Of a DNA stretch of 64,000 nucleotides, positions 27,573-35,472 are shown piece after piece. Location: contig OW818685.1 in NCBI GenBank assembly GCA_942493245.1, forward strand, positions 62,001 to 126,000. The letters are read 5' to 3'. Source of the stretch: DAOPYU01 sp942493245. GTDB lineage: Bacteria; Sumerlaeota; Sumerlaeia; UBA8349. Each line of letters begins with the position of its first letter. The stretch's first letter is position 1. The notes below the pieces were generated by a model. It was not told where the DNA came from. It was given only the letters and a program-made list of their open reading frames with translations, and ran no database searches. Both the position numbers and the translations under genes were made by a program.

Positions 27573-28616
27573 TCAGAGAGCGTTCTCATGGCTCTCCGGC
27601 AAGCCCAATCCGAGCGGCTTCAACTCGTGCCACAGACCGCGCATCCAGCGATTGGCCACCGCCGCCACGATGACACACGGGTGCTTGCCCTGGGCGCGAA
27701 GATGTCCCGCAAAATCGCGCCACCGCTTGTCGTAGTGGATGAGCCGGTGAGCCGCCTCGATCAGCAGCGCCCGCAGCGTGCGGTCGCACGCGCCGATCAG
27801 GCCCGCGTCGGCCGGCGCGCGCCGCTCGACATGTTGCGCGGACTCAGGCCGCAGAAGCGCGCCAGTTGCTTGCCCGAGTGGAAGCGGTCGAAACGACCGA
27901 TCGCGCCGCGCAGGTAACAGGCCGTCACAAGGCCGATGCCGCGAATCTGGAGCAGGCGCTCGACGAGCGGATCATCGAGCGTCTGCTCGCGCAGGCGCTT
28001 CTCGACTTCGGCGATCCGGTCCTTAAGGCGTTCCAACTCGTCCATCAGTTGCAAGACGATCCAGCGTCCATTCTCGCTCAGCGGCGCGGTTGTGCGCACC
28101 CACACGCACCACGCCTTCGACCAGCGCATCTTGACGGGACAGTCCAGAGCGCGCTGGTCGCGCAGCAGGGCGCCGCTGCGCAGTTTCGCATCACGCCGCT
28201 GCCGGGTCAGCGTATCGCGGTACCCGTTCAGGCGGCGCAGTTCGCGGATCGGCTCGGGCGCCAGCCAGACCAGGGGCACGTAGCCCACGCGCAACAGGTC
28301 GGCCAACACACGCCCGTCGCTCTTGTCGCTCTTGTCCTGACTCTGCTTCATCCGGCTCACGTAACCCGGATGCGCCAACTGAACCGACCACCCCGCGTGC
28401 AGCGCCAGTTCGTCGGCCATCGCCGCCGCGCCGCTGCACGACTCGAGGAGCGCCTCGGACGGGACCGCTCCACTCCGCCACCACGGCGCCGTAGATGGCC
28501 CGCCAGTCGCTCTTCACATCCCGGTTGACCAGAATCCGCGCCTCACTGTTCATCGCGCAAACCCGCACGCTGTTTTGATGGTAATCCAACCCCACATACA
28601 GTACACTCGTATCCAT
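27573..28616 (-). pseudogene. IS110-family transposase, broken by two frameshifts
   Basis: Translating across frames restores a whole IS110-type DEDD transposase. The N-terminal RuvC-like part begins MDTSVLYVGLDYHQNSVRVC from the ATG at 28616; the middle has KSDKSDGRVLADLL; the C-terminal Tnp_20 part has LLQIRGIGLVTACYLRGAIG and ARFCGLSPRNMSSGAR. One frameshift is near 28446-28456 (between AEWSGPV and LLESCSGAAA) and one near 27808-27812 (after MSSGAR), where a base is missing. The frame then continues (ADAGLIGACDRTLRALLIEA) to a TGA at 27573-27575. Only one copy is seen. It is probably inactive unless the shifts are assembly errors. Confidence 0.85.
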
Positions 28617-28617
28617 G

Positions 28618-28690
28618 CCCGTGGCTCCTTTCGTGTGGACTTCAGTGTCGATCTTACGCCCATCGGACGAAAATCGACAAGAGCCACGGG
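28618..28690 (-). ncRNA. Structured leader of the IS110 element (candidate bridge-RNA or attenuator hairpin)
   Basis: Directly upstream of the transposase ATG, CCCGTGGCTC (28618-28627) pairs perfectly with GAGCCACGGG (28681-28690). An inner 7-bp stem (28646-28652 with 28673-28679) sits almost coaxially on it with a 20-base loop and an 18-base one-sided internal loop. In IS110 elements the noncoding end next to the transposase start encodes the bridge RNA, so this could be part of it. The transposase Shine-Dalgarno (AAAGGAG) is half buried in the outer stem, so translational control is an equal possibility. Confidence 0.4.
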
Positions 28691-29026
28691 CCTTCATCCC
28701 CATCTACAATAAATCGCGCCGTTGGCGCTTGACACGCCCCTTCTTCGATCTCCGGTTTCTTCCCTGCGAATCACCCTTGGGAGCGATCGCGTCCGGTTGA
28801 ATACTGGGGACGTGGGTTTCGGTTTCCGTGACGGACGATGAAAAGCGCGCCCCAACGGGTATCCCCGGATCTCCGAGATTTGGCTAAAAACTTACGGTTT
28901 TTCAGATAATCCCCTTGCCGCGGGGGGAGGGGCGCGTGGTATTATAGGGACATCAGGAATGGACGGTTCCCGGGTATGCGTTCGGCAGGATCGGACCTTT
29001 TCTTTCAGAAAAAGGAGATTTCTCTC
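28691..29026. other. Spacer between the IS110 remnant and trpD
   Basis: 336 bases without a gene. It should hold the left end of the insertion element and the trpD promoter. A TATTAT at 28940-28945 could be a -10 box, but no good -35 lies at 16-18 bases. AAAGGAG at 29011-29017 is the trpD ribosome site. No trp leader peptide or attenuator is seen. Confidence 0.4.
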
Positions 29027-30043
29027 ATGATTCAAGATGCGATAGCCCTGCTGGTAGGCGACGAAGAATTGACCAGTGAGCAGATTACCGAGGTGGCCAA
29101 CGAAATCCTCGACGGCGTGGCGACCCATTGCCAGATTGCCTCGTTCATCACCGCCTTGCGGATCCGCGGCGAAAAGGTGGAGCATATCTGCGCTTTTGCC
29201 AAGGCCTTGCGCGCCCGCGCCGATCACATCGTGACGCCGGGCGGCGTGATTCTGGACACGGTCGGCACCGGCGGCGATTGCCGCGGCACGTTCAACATCT
29301 CGACCGCGGCGGCCATCATCGCCTCGGCGGCGGGCGTTCAGGTGGCCAAACACGGCAACCACGCCGTGTCGAGCCTGTCGGGCAGCGCGGATGTACTGGC
29401 CAAACTGGGGGTCAACATCGAGGCGCCTCTGAGGGTGGTCGAGCGATGTCTGGACGAGATCGGGCTTTGCTTCCTCTTCGCCCCGTCGTTCCACAGCGCC
29501 ATGCGCCATGCCGCCATCCCCCGGCGCGAGCTGGGTATCCGTTCCATCTTCAACATGGTGGGACCGTTGTCCAACCCGGCGCGCGCCACGCACCAGCTCA
29601 TCGGCGTCTATGCGCCCGAACTCACCGTGACCTTTGCCGAGGTGTTGCGCGAACTCGGCTCGAAACGCGCCCTCGTGGTCCACGGCAGCGACGGTCTTGA
29701 TGAAGTTACCCTGACCAGCGTGACCCAGGTCACCGAACTGGTGGATGGCAACATTGACACCTGGACCCTGACGCCGGGCGACTTCGGACTCGATCCGGTG
29801 AACCTCGAGGATCTACTGGTGGACTCGCCCGAGGCGTCGGCCGAGATTATCCAGAATATCCTGGCTGGGCAGAAAGGCCCCTGCGCCGAAATCGCGCTGG
29901 CCAATGCCGGCGCGGCCCTGTTCGTGGCAGGCAAGACCGCCTCGATTCAGGACGGTTACGCCTTGGCGAAGGAAGTCCTGGCCGAAGGCAAAGCCGCCGA
30001 AAAACTCGAAGCGCTGGTGGATCTGAGCAACTCGCAGGACTGA
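29027..30043 (+). CDS. trpD: Anthranilate phosphoribosyltransferase
   Basis: 338 residues from the ATG at 29027, with AAAGGAG 9 bases before it; a longer frame is rejected. TrpD transfers phosphoribose from PRPP to anthranilate in tryptophan synthesis. Motifs: DTVGTGGDCRGTFNIST (77-93, PRPP loop), KHGNHAVSSLSGSADVL (108-124, anthranilate site), RRELGIRSIFNMVGPLSNPA and the metal-binding DGLDEVTL. Length is normal and the protein stands alone, not fused to trpG. No other trp gene is nearby, so the pathway genes are dispersed or in another cluster. Confidence 0.96.
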   Translation: MIQDAIALLVGDEELTSEQITEVANEILDGVATHCQIASFITALRIRGEKVEHICAFAKALRARADHIVTPGGVILDTVGTGGDCRGTFNISTAAAIIASAAGVQVAKHGNHAVSSLSGSADVLAKLGVNIEAPLRVVERCLDEIGLCFLFAPSFHSAMRHAAIPRRELGIRSIFNMVGPLSNPARATHQLIGVYAPELTVTFAEVLRELGSKRALVVHGSDGLDEVTLTSVTQVTELVDGNIDTWTLTPGDFGLDPVNLEDLLVDSPEASAEIIQNILAGQKGPCAEIALANAGAALFVAGKTASIQDGYALAKEVLAEGKAAEKLEALVDLSNSQD

Positions 30044-30071
30044 AACCCGTCCCGTCTGGAAGTCCGCGACC

Positions 30072-30113
30072 GCGAGTTTTCCTGACCGGGAAAACTCGCA
30101 AGACCTTTTTTTT
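30072..30113 (+). terminator. Intrinsic terminator of trpD
   Basis: GCGAGTTTTCC (30072-30082) pairs with GGAAAACTCGC (30089-30099) around a 6-base loop; eight T's follow at 30106-30113. Confidence 0.88.
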
Positions 30114-30124
30114 GTAAACCTTTT

Positions 30125-30164
30125 GCCATCTGTTGCCCGGAACCGCGGTTGAGCGCAAACGGCG
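30125..30164. repeat. Dispersed 40-bp repeat, copy 2
   Basis: Matches 26986-27025 at 36 of 40 bases in the same orientation, again just downstream of a plus-strand gene. Confidence 0.75.
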
Positions 30165-30200
30165 ATTTTTAAGCTGATGGCTGATTGATTGCAGCCAACC

Positions 30201-30692
30201 TCAATCGCTGGTTTCCGGTTGTGGCGGCATTCCGCTCTGTTCTCTTCTGAGTCGGCGTTTGTAGGTCTGCATGCACATCAGGAAGTAGGCACAACCGGCC
30301 ACAAGAACCGGGAATAGCCAGGCGGATGGGTTGGCGTTTTTTCCGATGATCGCGTTCATCATGAGACCGAGGAAACTCAGAAGCGAGGCCATACCATAAC
30401 TTCGAACAATCGTGAAATGCGCAATCAACAACATCCACGCCCCCAGGACCGCCTCCGGGTAAAGATCCGTGGGTTTTATTTCCTTGGGGATCGTGAAGGG
30501 GAAAAGGCTCCAGTGGGCCAACAAGAGAAAGATGCCGAAGGCGTAGAAAAGACAGGGAACAAGCAGAAAATAACGCAGGATTTTTTCAATTCTGGGGGAC
30601 AACAGGAACGCCAGCGTCTTTCCCGACCGGGGCGTTTCCTGAGCCGCATCCGGAACCGGGGTCTGTCTTTCGAGTTCACTCGGGATGTTCAT
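30201..30692 (-). CDS. Small membrane protein of unknown function
   Basis: 163 residues with four probable membrane helices (about 40-62, 83-96, 98-115 and 124-140). Both ends are hydrophilic; the C-terminus is basic (TYKRRLRREQ). No motif is recognised. It is the third gene of a minus-strand set whose members overlap at start/stop codons, so they are probably translated together. The G+C of this set is visibly lower than in adhE or truA, which hints at a different origin. Confidence 0.65.
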   Translation of the reverse strand: MNIPSELERQTPVPDAAQETPRSGKTLAFLLSPRIEKILRYFLLVPCLFYAFGIFLLLAHWSLFPFTIPKEIKPTDLYPEAVLGAWMLLIAHFTIVRSYGMASLLSFLGLMMNAIIGKNANPSAWLFPVLVAGCAYFLMCMQTYKRRLRREQSGMPPQPETSD

Positions 30693-30943
30693 TCGGGGGG
30701 ATCTCCTTTTCCAGTCCCATCTCCTCTATCCCAGCAGCTTTATCCAATTCTTTTTGTGTCAGGGGACGTGACCCGGCGGGTGGGGTATCTATTCGGCTGA
30801 GAAGAAAATATCCTCCCCCCAGAAGAGCCAGCCACAAAAAAAACACTCAGCCCCAGGCGCCAGAAAATCTTTCTGGAAACAAAACCCAGAAGAAAGAAAA
30901 CGGTTCCAGCCAATAGAGACGATCCCAAGATAAATCCAATCAT
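30676..30943 (-). pseudogene. Small two-helix membrane protein with a shift at a run of eight T's (possibly functional by slippage)
   Basis: The ATG at 30943 overlaps the previous stop (ATGA). The frame codes for MIGFILGSSLLAGTVFFLLGF and a second hydrophobic stretch, then runs into unlikely sequence and a stop at 30740. The change occurs at T8 on the minus strand (A8 at 30836-30843). With seven T's the frame continues as LWLALLGGGYFLLSRIDTP and on to a stop at 30676-30678, overlapping the next gene by 17 bases. That gives a coherent 89-residue protein with two membrane helices. A homopolymer error, a true mutation or slippage could each explain it. Confidence 0.6.
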
Positions 30944-31431
30944 TTTTCCCGCTCCACCTCATCCGGAATACTTTCCAGATAACGCGTGATCTGTTCCTGT
31001 GCCGGGGAGTTCCGGCGGATGAGGAATTCATTTTCCCCCGAGTTGTATTTCCAATCCTGCCGGGAACACAGGGTTTGCATCTGCCTGACTTCTTCCCATG
31101 AGATTGGGCGCGGAGGCATGATCCGGACGGTTGCAATGGCCGACATGTACTGAACACACACAATCCAGATCAAGACCAACAGTCCTACGGCACAATAGCA
31201 ACGCGTCCACTTGTCCGGCAGAATCCGGCATGGCCATTTCGACCCCAGAAAGCGATAATTGAGCAACAGGCCGGTCGAAACCCCCAACAGTAAGTCCATC
31301 AAAAAAGGCGGAGCAAATCCGTAGTATCTGTCAGAGGCAAGTCCCCATGTCAGGTCAACGGCCATTATTCCGAGAGTCAGAAACACAAACACACCCATCA
31401 TTGCGCTTCTTTCTTTTTCGAATACCCGCAC
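30940..31431 (-). CDS. Small membrane protein of unknown function
   Basis: 163 residues, first gene of a three-gene minus-strand set. Four hydrophobic segments lie at about 12-30, 40-57, 76-95 and a weaker one near 98-106. The C-terminal 55 residues are soluble and charged (ISWEEVRQMQTLCSRQDWKYN). The stop codon overlaps the start of the next gene by four bases (ATGA). I recognise no family. The start is the first ATG of the frame; MMGVFVF ten residues in is an alternative. Confidence 0.6.
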   Translation of the reverse strand: MRVFEKERSAMMGVFVFLTLGIMAVDLTWGLASDRYYGFAPPFLMDLLLGVSTGLLLNYRFLGSKWPCRILPDKWTRCYCAVGLLVLIWIVCVQYMSAIATVRIMPPRPISWEEVRQMQTLCSRQDWKYNSGENEFLIRRNSPAQEQITRYLESIPDEVEREK

Positions 31432-31660
31432 GATCTCTCACCGCCCCACAGACGCCGAATAACAGAGTACTCCAAGCCGCTTCATCCAACCACAAAATAC
31501 AGAATGGTTGACCCTTCTGTTACGGCCCCTTATCTCCCGCGCCGATCAGGGGATCGGCGTTCCCGGGGAACCCAGAATAACCCCATAAAACCGGGAGATC
31601 CCGCTCGACTGGACAACGAGGAGTTTTTGCTCGTGTGATCCGGCTTTCTTTCCTGTATCT

Positions 31661-31689
31661 TTTACCCTTCTCCTCTGTTACTCTATTAT
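31661..31689 (+). promoter_or_regulatory. Candidate sigma-70 promoter for the YgbA-like gene
   Basis: TTTACC (31661-31666) and TATTAT (31684-31689) are 17 bases apart. Transcription would start near 31696, leaving a 29-base leader with AGGAG at 31711-31715. A hairpin at 31540-31559 (CGCCGATC/GATCGGCG) lies further upstream in the same 293-base spacer. Confidence 0.5.
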
Positions 31690-31724
31690 ATGGTTCTACG
31701 GGAACCACACAGGAGTCCCCCTTC

Positions 31725-32042
31725 ATGGCTCGTTCAAAAAGCGGCAGGAAAACCCTTGAGCGCGAACGCACACTGTTGCGCCGCTTCATCGAAGTCTATT
31801 GTCAGGAACACCACGCACCGCGGAGCGCTTCTCTCTGCGAAAATTGTCAGGATCTGTGGGATTACTCCCGGCTGCGCCTCGAGAAATGCCCGATGGACCC
31901 CAAACCGAAATGCAAGGATTGTCCGGTCCACTGCTACAAACCCGAGTATCGCCAGAGAATTCAAGAAGTCATGCGTTTCTCGGGCCTCTATTTCGTCAAG
32001 CGCGGGCGTCTCGACTGGCTTCTGCGGTACTTCTGCCAATAA
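31725..32042 (+). CDS. YgbA-like protein (nitrous oxide-stimulated promoter family)
   Basis: 105 residues from the ATG at 31725, with AGGAG at 31711-31715. The Cys-rich core LCENCQDLWDYSRLRLEKCP then CKDCPVHCYKPEYRQRI then VMRFSG matches the YgbA_NO family (PF11756) closely, with its CxxC and CxxCxxxCYK pattern that probably binds a metal. In enterobacteria ygbA is induced by nitric oxide through NsrR and helps recovery from nitrosative stress. No NsrR operator can be identified here. The first 35 residues are basic. Single-gene unit, convergent with the next. Confidence 0.85.
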   Translation: MARSKSGRKTLERERTLLRRFIEVYCQEHHAPRSASLCENCQDLWDYSRLRLEKCPMDPKPKCKDCPVHCYKPEYRQRIQEVMRFSGLYFVKRGRLDWLLRYFCQ

Positions 32043-32059
32043 ACCCGAATCTTTGCCGG

Positions 32060-32896
32060 TCAATGGATCCGGGGAACCCAGATGGTGCGGTCGGAGTCCA
32101 CTTGCATCCCGCGGAGGATTTCGTACCCTCCCGACGGAGAAACCCGTTCCATAATCCGATAGACCTGACTCCCCCCCGGTTCGCGTTTCGCCACAAACCG
32201 CGTGATGAGAAAACCGTCCGCATCCGTACGGACCTCGGGAGGGTGGAAATCCAGCGCCTTTGCCTGTTCCGGGGTCAGGGCGCCGGGGAGGGACTCTCCG
32301 GCCGGGTCTGAAGTCTCCGCAGTATCCTGTTTTTCTCCAACGGCGACCGGAGATTTCTCCGGACGCCGGGTCTGTGGTCGGGTCTCGGGAACCGAGAGTT
32401 CGACAAACCCGAGATCCTTCCAGAGGTGGAAGGTTTGCGGGCTTGAGAGCAACCGGACGAATTCGAGCGCCTGAGTCTCGGAGGTGATCTCGAGATACCC
32501 ATCCAGATCGCCCGCCCGATCCACCACCCGCCAGAGGTTGTCTTCCTGGATCAGCAGCGCCCGCTCGAATGTTTGCCGGGGTTGGCCGAGTACTTCTGGG
32601 ACGCCCAGGGTGAGGCGGTAACCTTCGCGCAGGCTGCTCAGGGGCAGATCCTCTCCCCAGTCCGCCGGTTCGTGGTCGCGCCACCCCTGTCGGCGCAGGG
32701 CCGGGTCGAGCGTGCTTTCGCGCAGGATTTCCACCACCTCCTGGTACTCGCCGCCGCCGGTGAACCCGAGGAACTGCGCCACAGTGGGCGCGAGCGGCCC
32801 CGTGGTGAGGGTTTTCGCCGTCAACACACAGAAAACCACCAGGCCGACGGCGCCTGTCAACAGAACCAGCAAGATCCAGATCGTACGTCGAGACAT
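32060..32896 (-). CDS. Membrane-anchored protein of unknown function
   Basis: 278 residues from the ATG at 32896 preceded by AAAAGGA; a longer frame reaching 33019 lacks a good start. One membrane helix (residues 5-28, IWILLVLLTGAVGLVVFCVL) is followed by a soluble domain rich in Glu, Arg and Leu (EYQEVVEILRESTLDP; LLIQEDNLWRVVDRAGD). A Pro/Thr/Glu linker near 170-205 leads to a C-terminal part with VRTDADGFLITRFVAKREPGG. I recognise no family. It is convergent with the YgbA-like gene, only 17 bases apart, with no hairpin between. Confidence 0.65.
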   Translation of the reverse strand: MSRRTIWILLVLLTGAVGLVVFCVLTAKTLTTGPLAPTVAQFLGFTGGGEYQEVVEILRESTLDPALRRQGWRDHEPADWGEDLPLSSLREGYRLTLGVPEVLGQPRQTFERALLIQEDNLWRVVDRAGDLDGYLEITSETQALEFVRLLSSPQTFHLWKDLGFVELSVPETRPQTRRPEKSPVAVGEKQDTAETSDPAGESLPGALTPEQAKALDFHPPEVRTDADGFLITRFVAKREPGGSQVYRIMERVSPSGGYEILRGMQVDSDRTIWVPRIH

Positions 32897-33129
32897 GGCT
32901 ACGCGTCCTTTTGAAATGAAACGGCTCTTATTCAACCCCGAACGACACGAAATTACCTGGCGCAGTGAAGCCGCACCCAAACGGGTTGTCTCTGACGGGG
33001 CGCTTTCTTTCAGCCACAAAAATACACAGAAGGCTCCACGATTTCGTGTTTTTGTACGACTATCTCGCAGAATCTACACAGACTGCAATGATTTCATGGA
33101 CAGAAAAAAAGGAACGTGTAAAACCATAT

Positions 33130-33285
33130 AACGCAAAGGCGCCAAGACGCAAGGACGCAAAGGTATCCGGATGGAGAGGGCGGCGCGATCTCAGAACCGA
33201 ACCGAAAACAGGGATGAAATGTGTGGACGACAAAAACTGAAAATCCATGAATCTTTGCGTCTCTGCACCTTTGCGACTTTGCGTT
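33130..33285. repeat. Inverted pair of AACGCAAAGG-type repeats
   Basis: 33130-33162 (AACGCAAAGGCGCCAAGACG and on to CGCAAAG) and 33253-33285 are imperfect 33-bp inverted copies enclosing 90 bases. Each is itself a string of decamer-like units (CGCAAAG, AGACGCA). This repeat style is common in spacers of environmental Gram-negative genomes. The 464-base spacer 32897-33360 shows no gene; a degraded relative (CACAAAAATACACAGAAGG) is near 33015. Confidence 0.65.
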
Positions 33286-33360
33286 AAAATTGGTTGCGGC
33301 TCCGCTGCGCCAGGCCTTTCGGGGTTCCGGGGTCTGTATCGCTTTCCGCTTTTCCGGGTG

Positions 33361-35472
33361 TTACTCCTCGCGGTCCAGCCACTTCCCGATCAGGGGGATC
33401 TTGTGCGCGATGCGCGAGAAATCAATCACGCGCAGGATGTTCATGTAATCGTCGCTCCACGGATTCAGCACTTCCATGCCGTCGTCCTCGCCCACCACGG
33501 TCCAGTCGCGTTCGGCGAGAAAATCGAGCGTGTTTTCGCTGGGGGTCACGGCCATGTAGGTGGACGACATGTAATAGTATTCGTCCGTTTCCGTATCTTC
33601 GGTATCCATGGTGCGATAGGCGCTGTGCAGTCCCAACTTGGCGGCGTTGGCCTTGAGCACCGGCTTGAGGTCGTAGAAGCGGTTGCTGACGTGGAACAGA
33701 ATCACGCCGTCCGGCTTGACGCAGTTGAGGTAGGCTTTGATTGCGTCCGTGGTCAGCAGGTGAATCGGGATGCCGTCGCCCGTGAACGCGTCCACGATGA
33801 GCAGGTCGTAATCGGTTTTTTCTTTCGATGTTTCGAGTGAAAGCCGTCCGTCGCCGGGGATCACCCGGATATCCCCCTCACAGTTTTCGAGGTAGGTGAA
33901 CCACTTGCGGCACAGACGTTCGAGGTCGGGGTCTATCTCGTAGTAGGCGTAATGGTCGCCCGGCCGGGCGTAACTCGCGATGGTGCCCGCACCCAGCCCC
34001 ACAACCCCGACCCGCCGCTCGCCCGGGATCCGCTCCAGGCAGTCGGTGATCTGTCCCCCTTCGTAATAATAGGTGATCGGGAGGGTGCAGAGTTCTTCAT
34101 CCACCAACTGCGCGCCGTGGAGGGTGGCGCCGTTGTGCATGATGCGCACGATGCGCTCTCCGTCCAGAAGCGAGCGGTCGAACACGCGATAGACGCCATA
34201 GAAATTGCGGTGGCGAGCCAGATCGTCATCGTCCCATCTTTCGTACACGCCTTTGCCGATCGGTACCGCCACGGCGACAATGAGCACGGTGTGTATCAGG
34301 AATGGAAGCCGTTTATACCGGAAAGGAGCCGTCTGGAAGAAGCCCTGCCGGTTGCACCAGAAGAGCACACTGAGGACTCCGAGGATCAGGGGGTATTCGA
34401 AGAGTCCGGTGAAAATCCGGGGCGCCAGCAGGCTCACAAACGCGCCACCCACCCATCCGCCGAACGAAATCATCAGGTAGTACGAGGTCAGCCGCGCCGG
34501 GGCGGGACGCAGGAAGAACAGCAGGCGGTGCGCGACCAGGCAAATGAGGAAAAAGGCGATCGAGATGCCGAACATCGAGAGCCAGGTGTTCCCGGCAAAA
34601 GTCATCGCAAACCCGATCAGAAGGAGTTCGACCCAGAACCACTTGAGGAAGTTCATCGCGCCACCCGTTGTCCGGAATGTCAGGATGAAACTGCACAGAT
34701 ACAACCCCAGCGGCAGGATCCACACGAAGGGGAAAGACCCCACTTCCATCACGATGAAATTTGTCACCGCCAGCAGAAGCGCCGAGGTCGCCGCGCTGAT
34801 CGCCAGCCAGTTGAAGTAGCGTCCCCCGGAGATCTTTTCCTCGACTGCCGTCGCCGGTTCGTCAGACGCAGGGACAGCCATAACGCCCTCGGTCGGTTTG
34901 CCCGGTTTGAGCGTCAGCCAGCAGGCCACCACCACGGCGTAGTAGAGGCCGTAACCCACCGACCAGAGAGTTCCTTGGAATTTCAGCCCAATGAACGGCT
35001 CGATCGCGAACGTGTACGCCAGAAGTCCGAGCAGCGAACCGGCGTTCGACGCGCCGTAGAGAAAGTAAGGCTCTTTCTTTTTTTCATTGTTGAAGTACCA
35101 GAGTTGCGCGACGACGGCGGTGGTCGAGACGGCGGCGAAGGGGAGCGCCACGTTCACCAGCAGGGTGTAAAGGATCAATGCCACGGGCATGTTGGCGTTT
35201 GGCGTGGCGGTTATTTTCAGGGGCAGGGCCAGAAGCGGCAGCAGGAGCACCGCCAGGTGCCAGCGTCCGATACGCGGCGCAATCAGGTGCGCGTACAGGT
35301 AGCCCAGAAAAAGCACCGCCTGAAAGAACATGAGCGTGGTGAGCCAGACGTGGGCGGAGGAACCAAAAAACACGGTCAGGTAACGGCCCACCAGCGGTTC
35401 CATGCTGAAGAGCAGCGTTGACCCCAGAAACGCCATAAATGTCAGAAAGTAAACTGCGATTCGCGCCTGCAT
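33361..35472 (-). CDS. Fused polytopic membrane protein / spermidine synthase-like protein
   Basis: 703 residues from an ATG at 35472 with GAGGGG 9 bases upstream (a TTG three codons earlier is less likely). The N-terminal 440 residues hold about twelve membrane helices (YFLTFMAFLGSTLLFSMEPLVGRYL at the start). The C-terminal 250 residues are a spermidine synthase-type methyltransferase-fold domain: VGVVGLGAGTIASYA binds decarboxylated SAM or SAM, YYEIDPDL and DGRLSL follow, and YDLLIVDAFTGDGIPIHLLT holds the catalytic-type Asp. This is the known fused MFS/spermidine synthase architecture. Whether it makes a polyamine or another aminopropyl product is unknown. Confidence 0.85.
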   Translation of the reverse strand: MQARIAVYFLTFMAFLGSTLLFSMEPLVGRYLTVFFGSSAHVWLTTLMFFQAVLFLGYLYAHLIAPRIGRWHLAVLLLPLLALPLKITATPNANMPVALILYTLLVNVALPFAAVSTTAVVAQLWYFNNEKKKEPYFLYGASNAGSLLGLLAYTFAIEPFIGLKFQGTLWSVGYGLYYAVVVACWLTLKPGKPTEGVMAVPASDEPATAVEEKISGGRYFNWLAISAATSALLLAVTNFIVMEVGSFPFVWILPLGLYLCSFILTFRTTGGAMNFLKWFWVELLLIGFAMTFAGNTWLSMFGISIAFFLICLVAHRLLFFLRPAPARLTSYYLMISFGGWVGGAFVSLLAPRIFTGLFEYPLILGVLSVLFWCNRQGFFQTAPFRYKRLPFLIHTVLIVAVAVPIGKGVYERWDDDDLARHRNFYGVYRVFDRSLLDGERIVRIMHNGATLHGAQLVDEELCTLPITYYYEGGQITDCLERIPGERRVGVVGLGAGTIASYARPGDHYAYYEIDPDLERLCRKWFTYLENCEGDIRVIPGDGRLSLETSKEKTDYDLLIVDAFTGDGIPIHLLTTDAIKAYLNCVKPDGVILFHVSNRFYDLKPVLKANAAKLGLHSAYRTMDTEDTETDEYYYMSSTYMAVTPSENTLDFLAERDWTVVGEDDGMEVLNPWSDDYMNILRVIDFSRIAHKIPLIGKWLDREE

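Noticed and set aside
27474..28528. Plus-strand open frames across the IS110 region
   Set aside because: They lie opposite a recognisable transposase and encode low-complexity Arg/Ala/Gln-rich sequence.
30201..32896. Antiphage defence island
   Set aside because: Small membrane proteins and an IS element lie near, but no nuclease, NTPase, TIR or similar effector domain is present.
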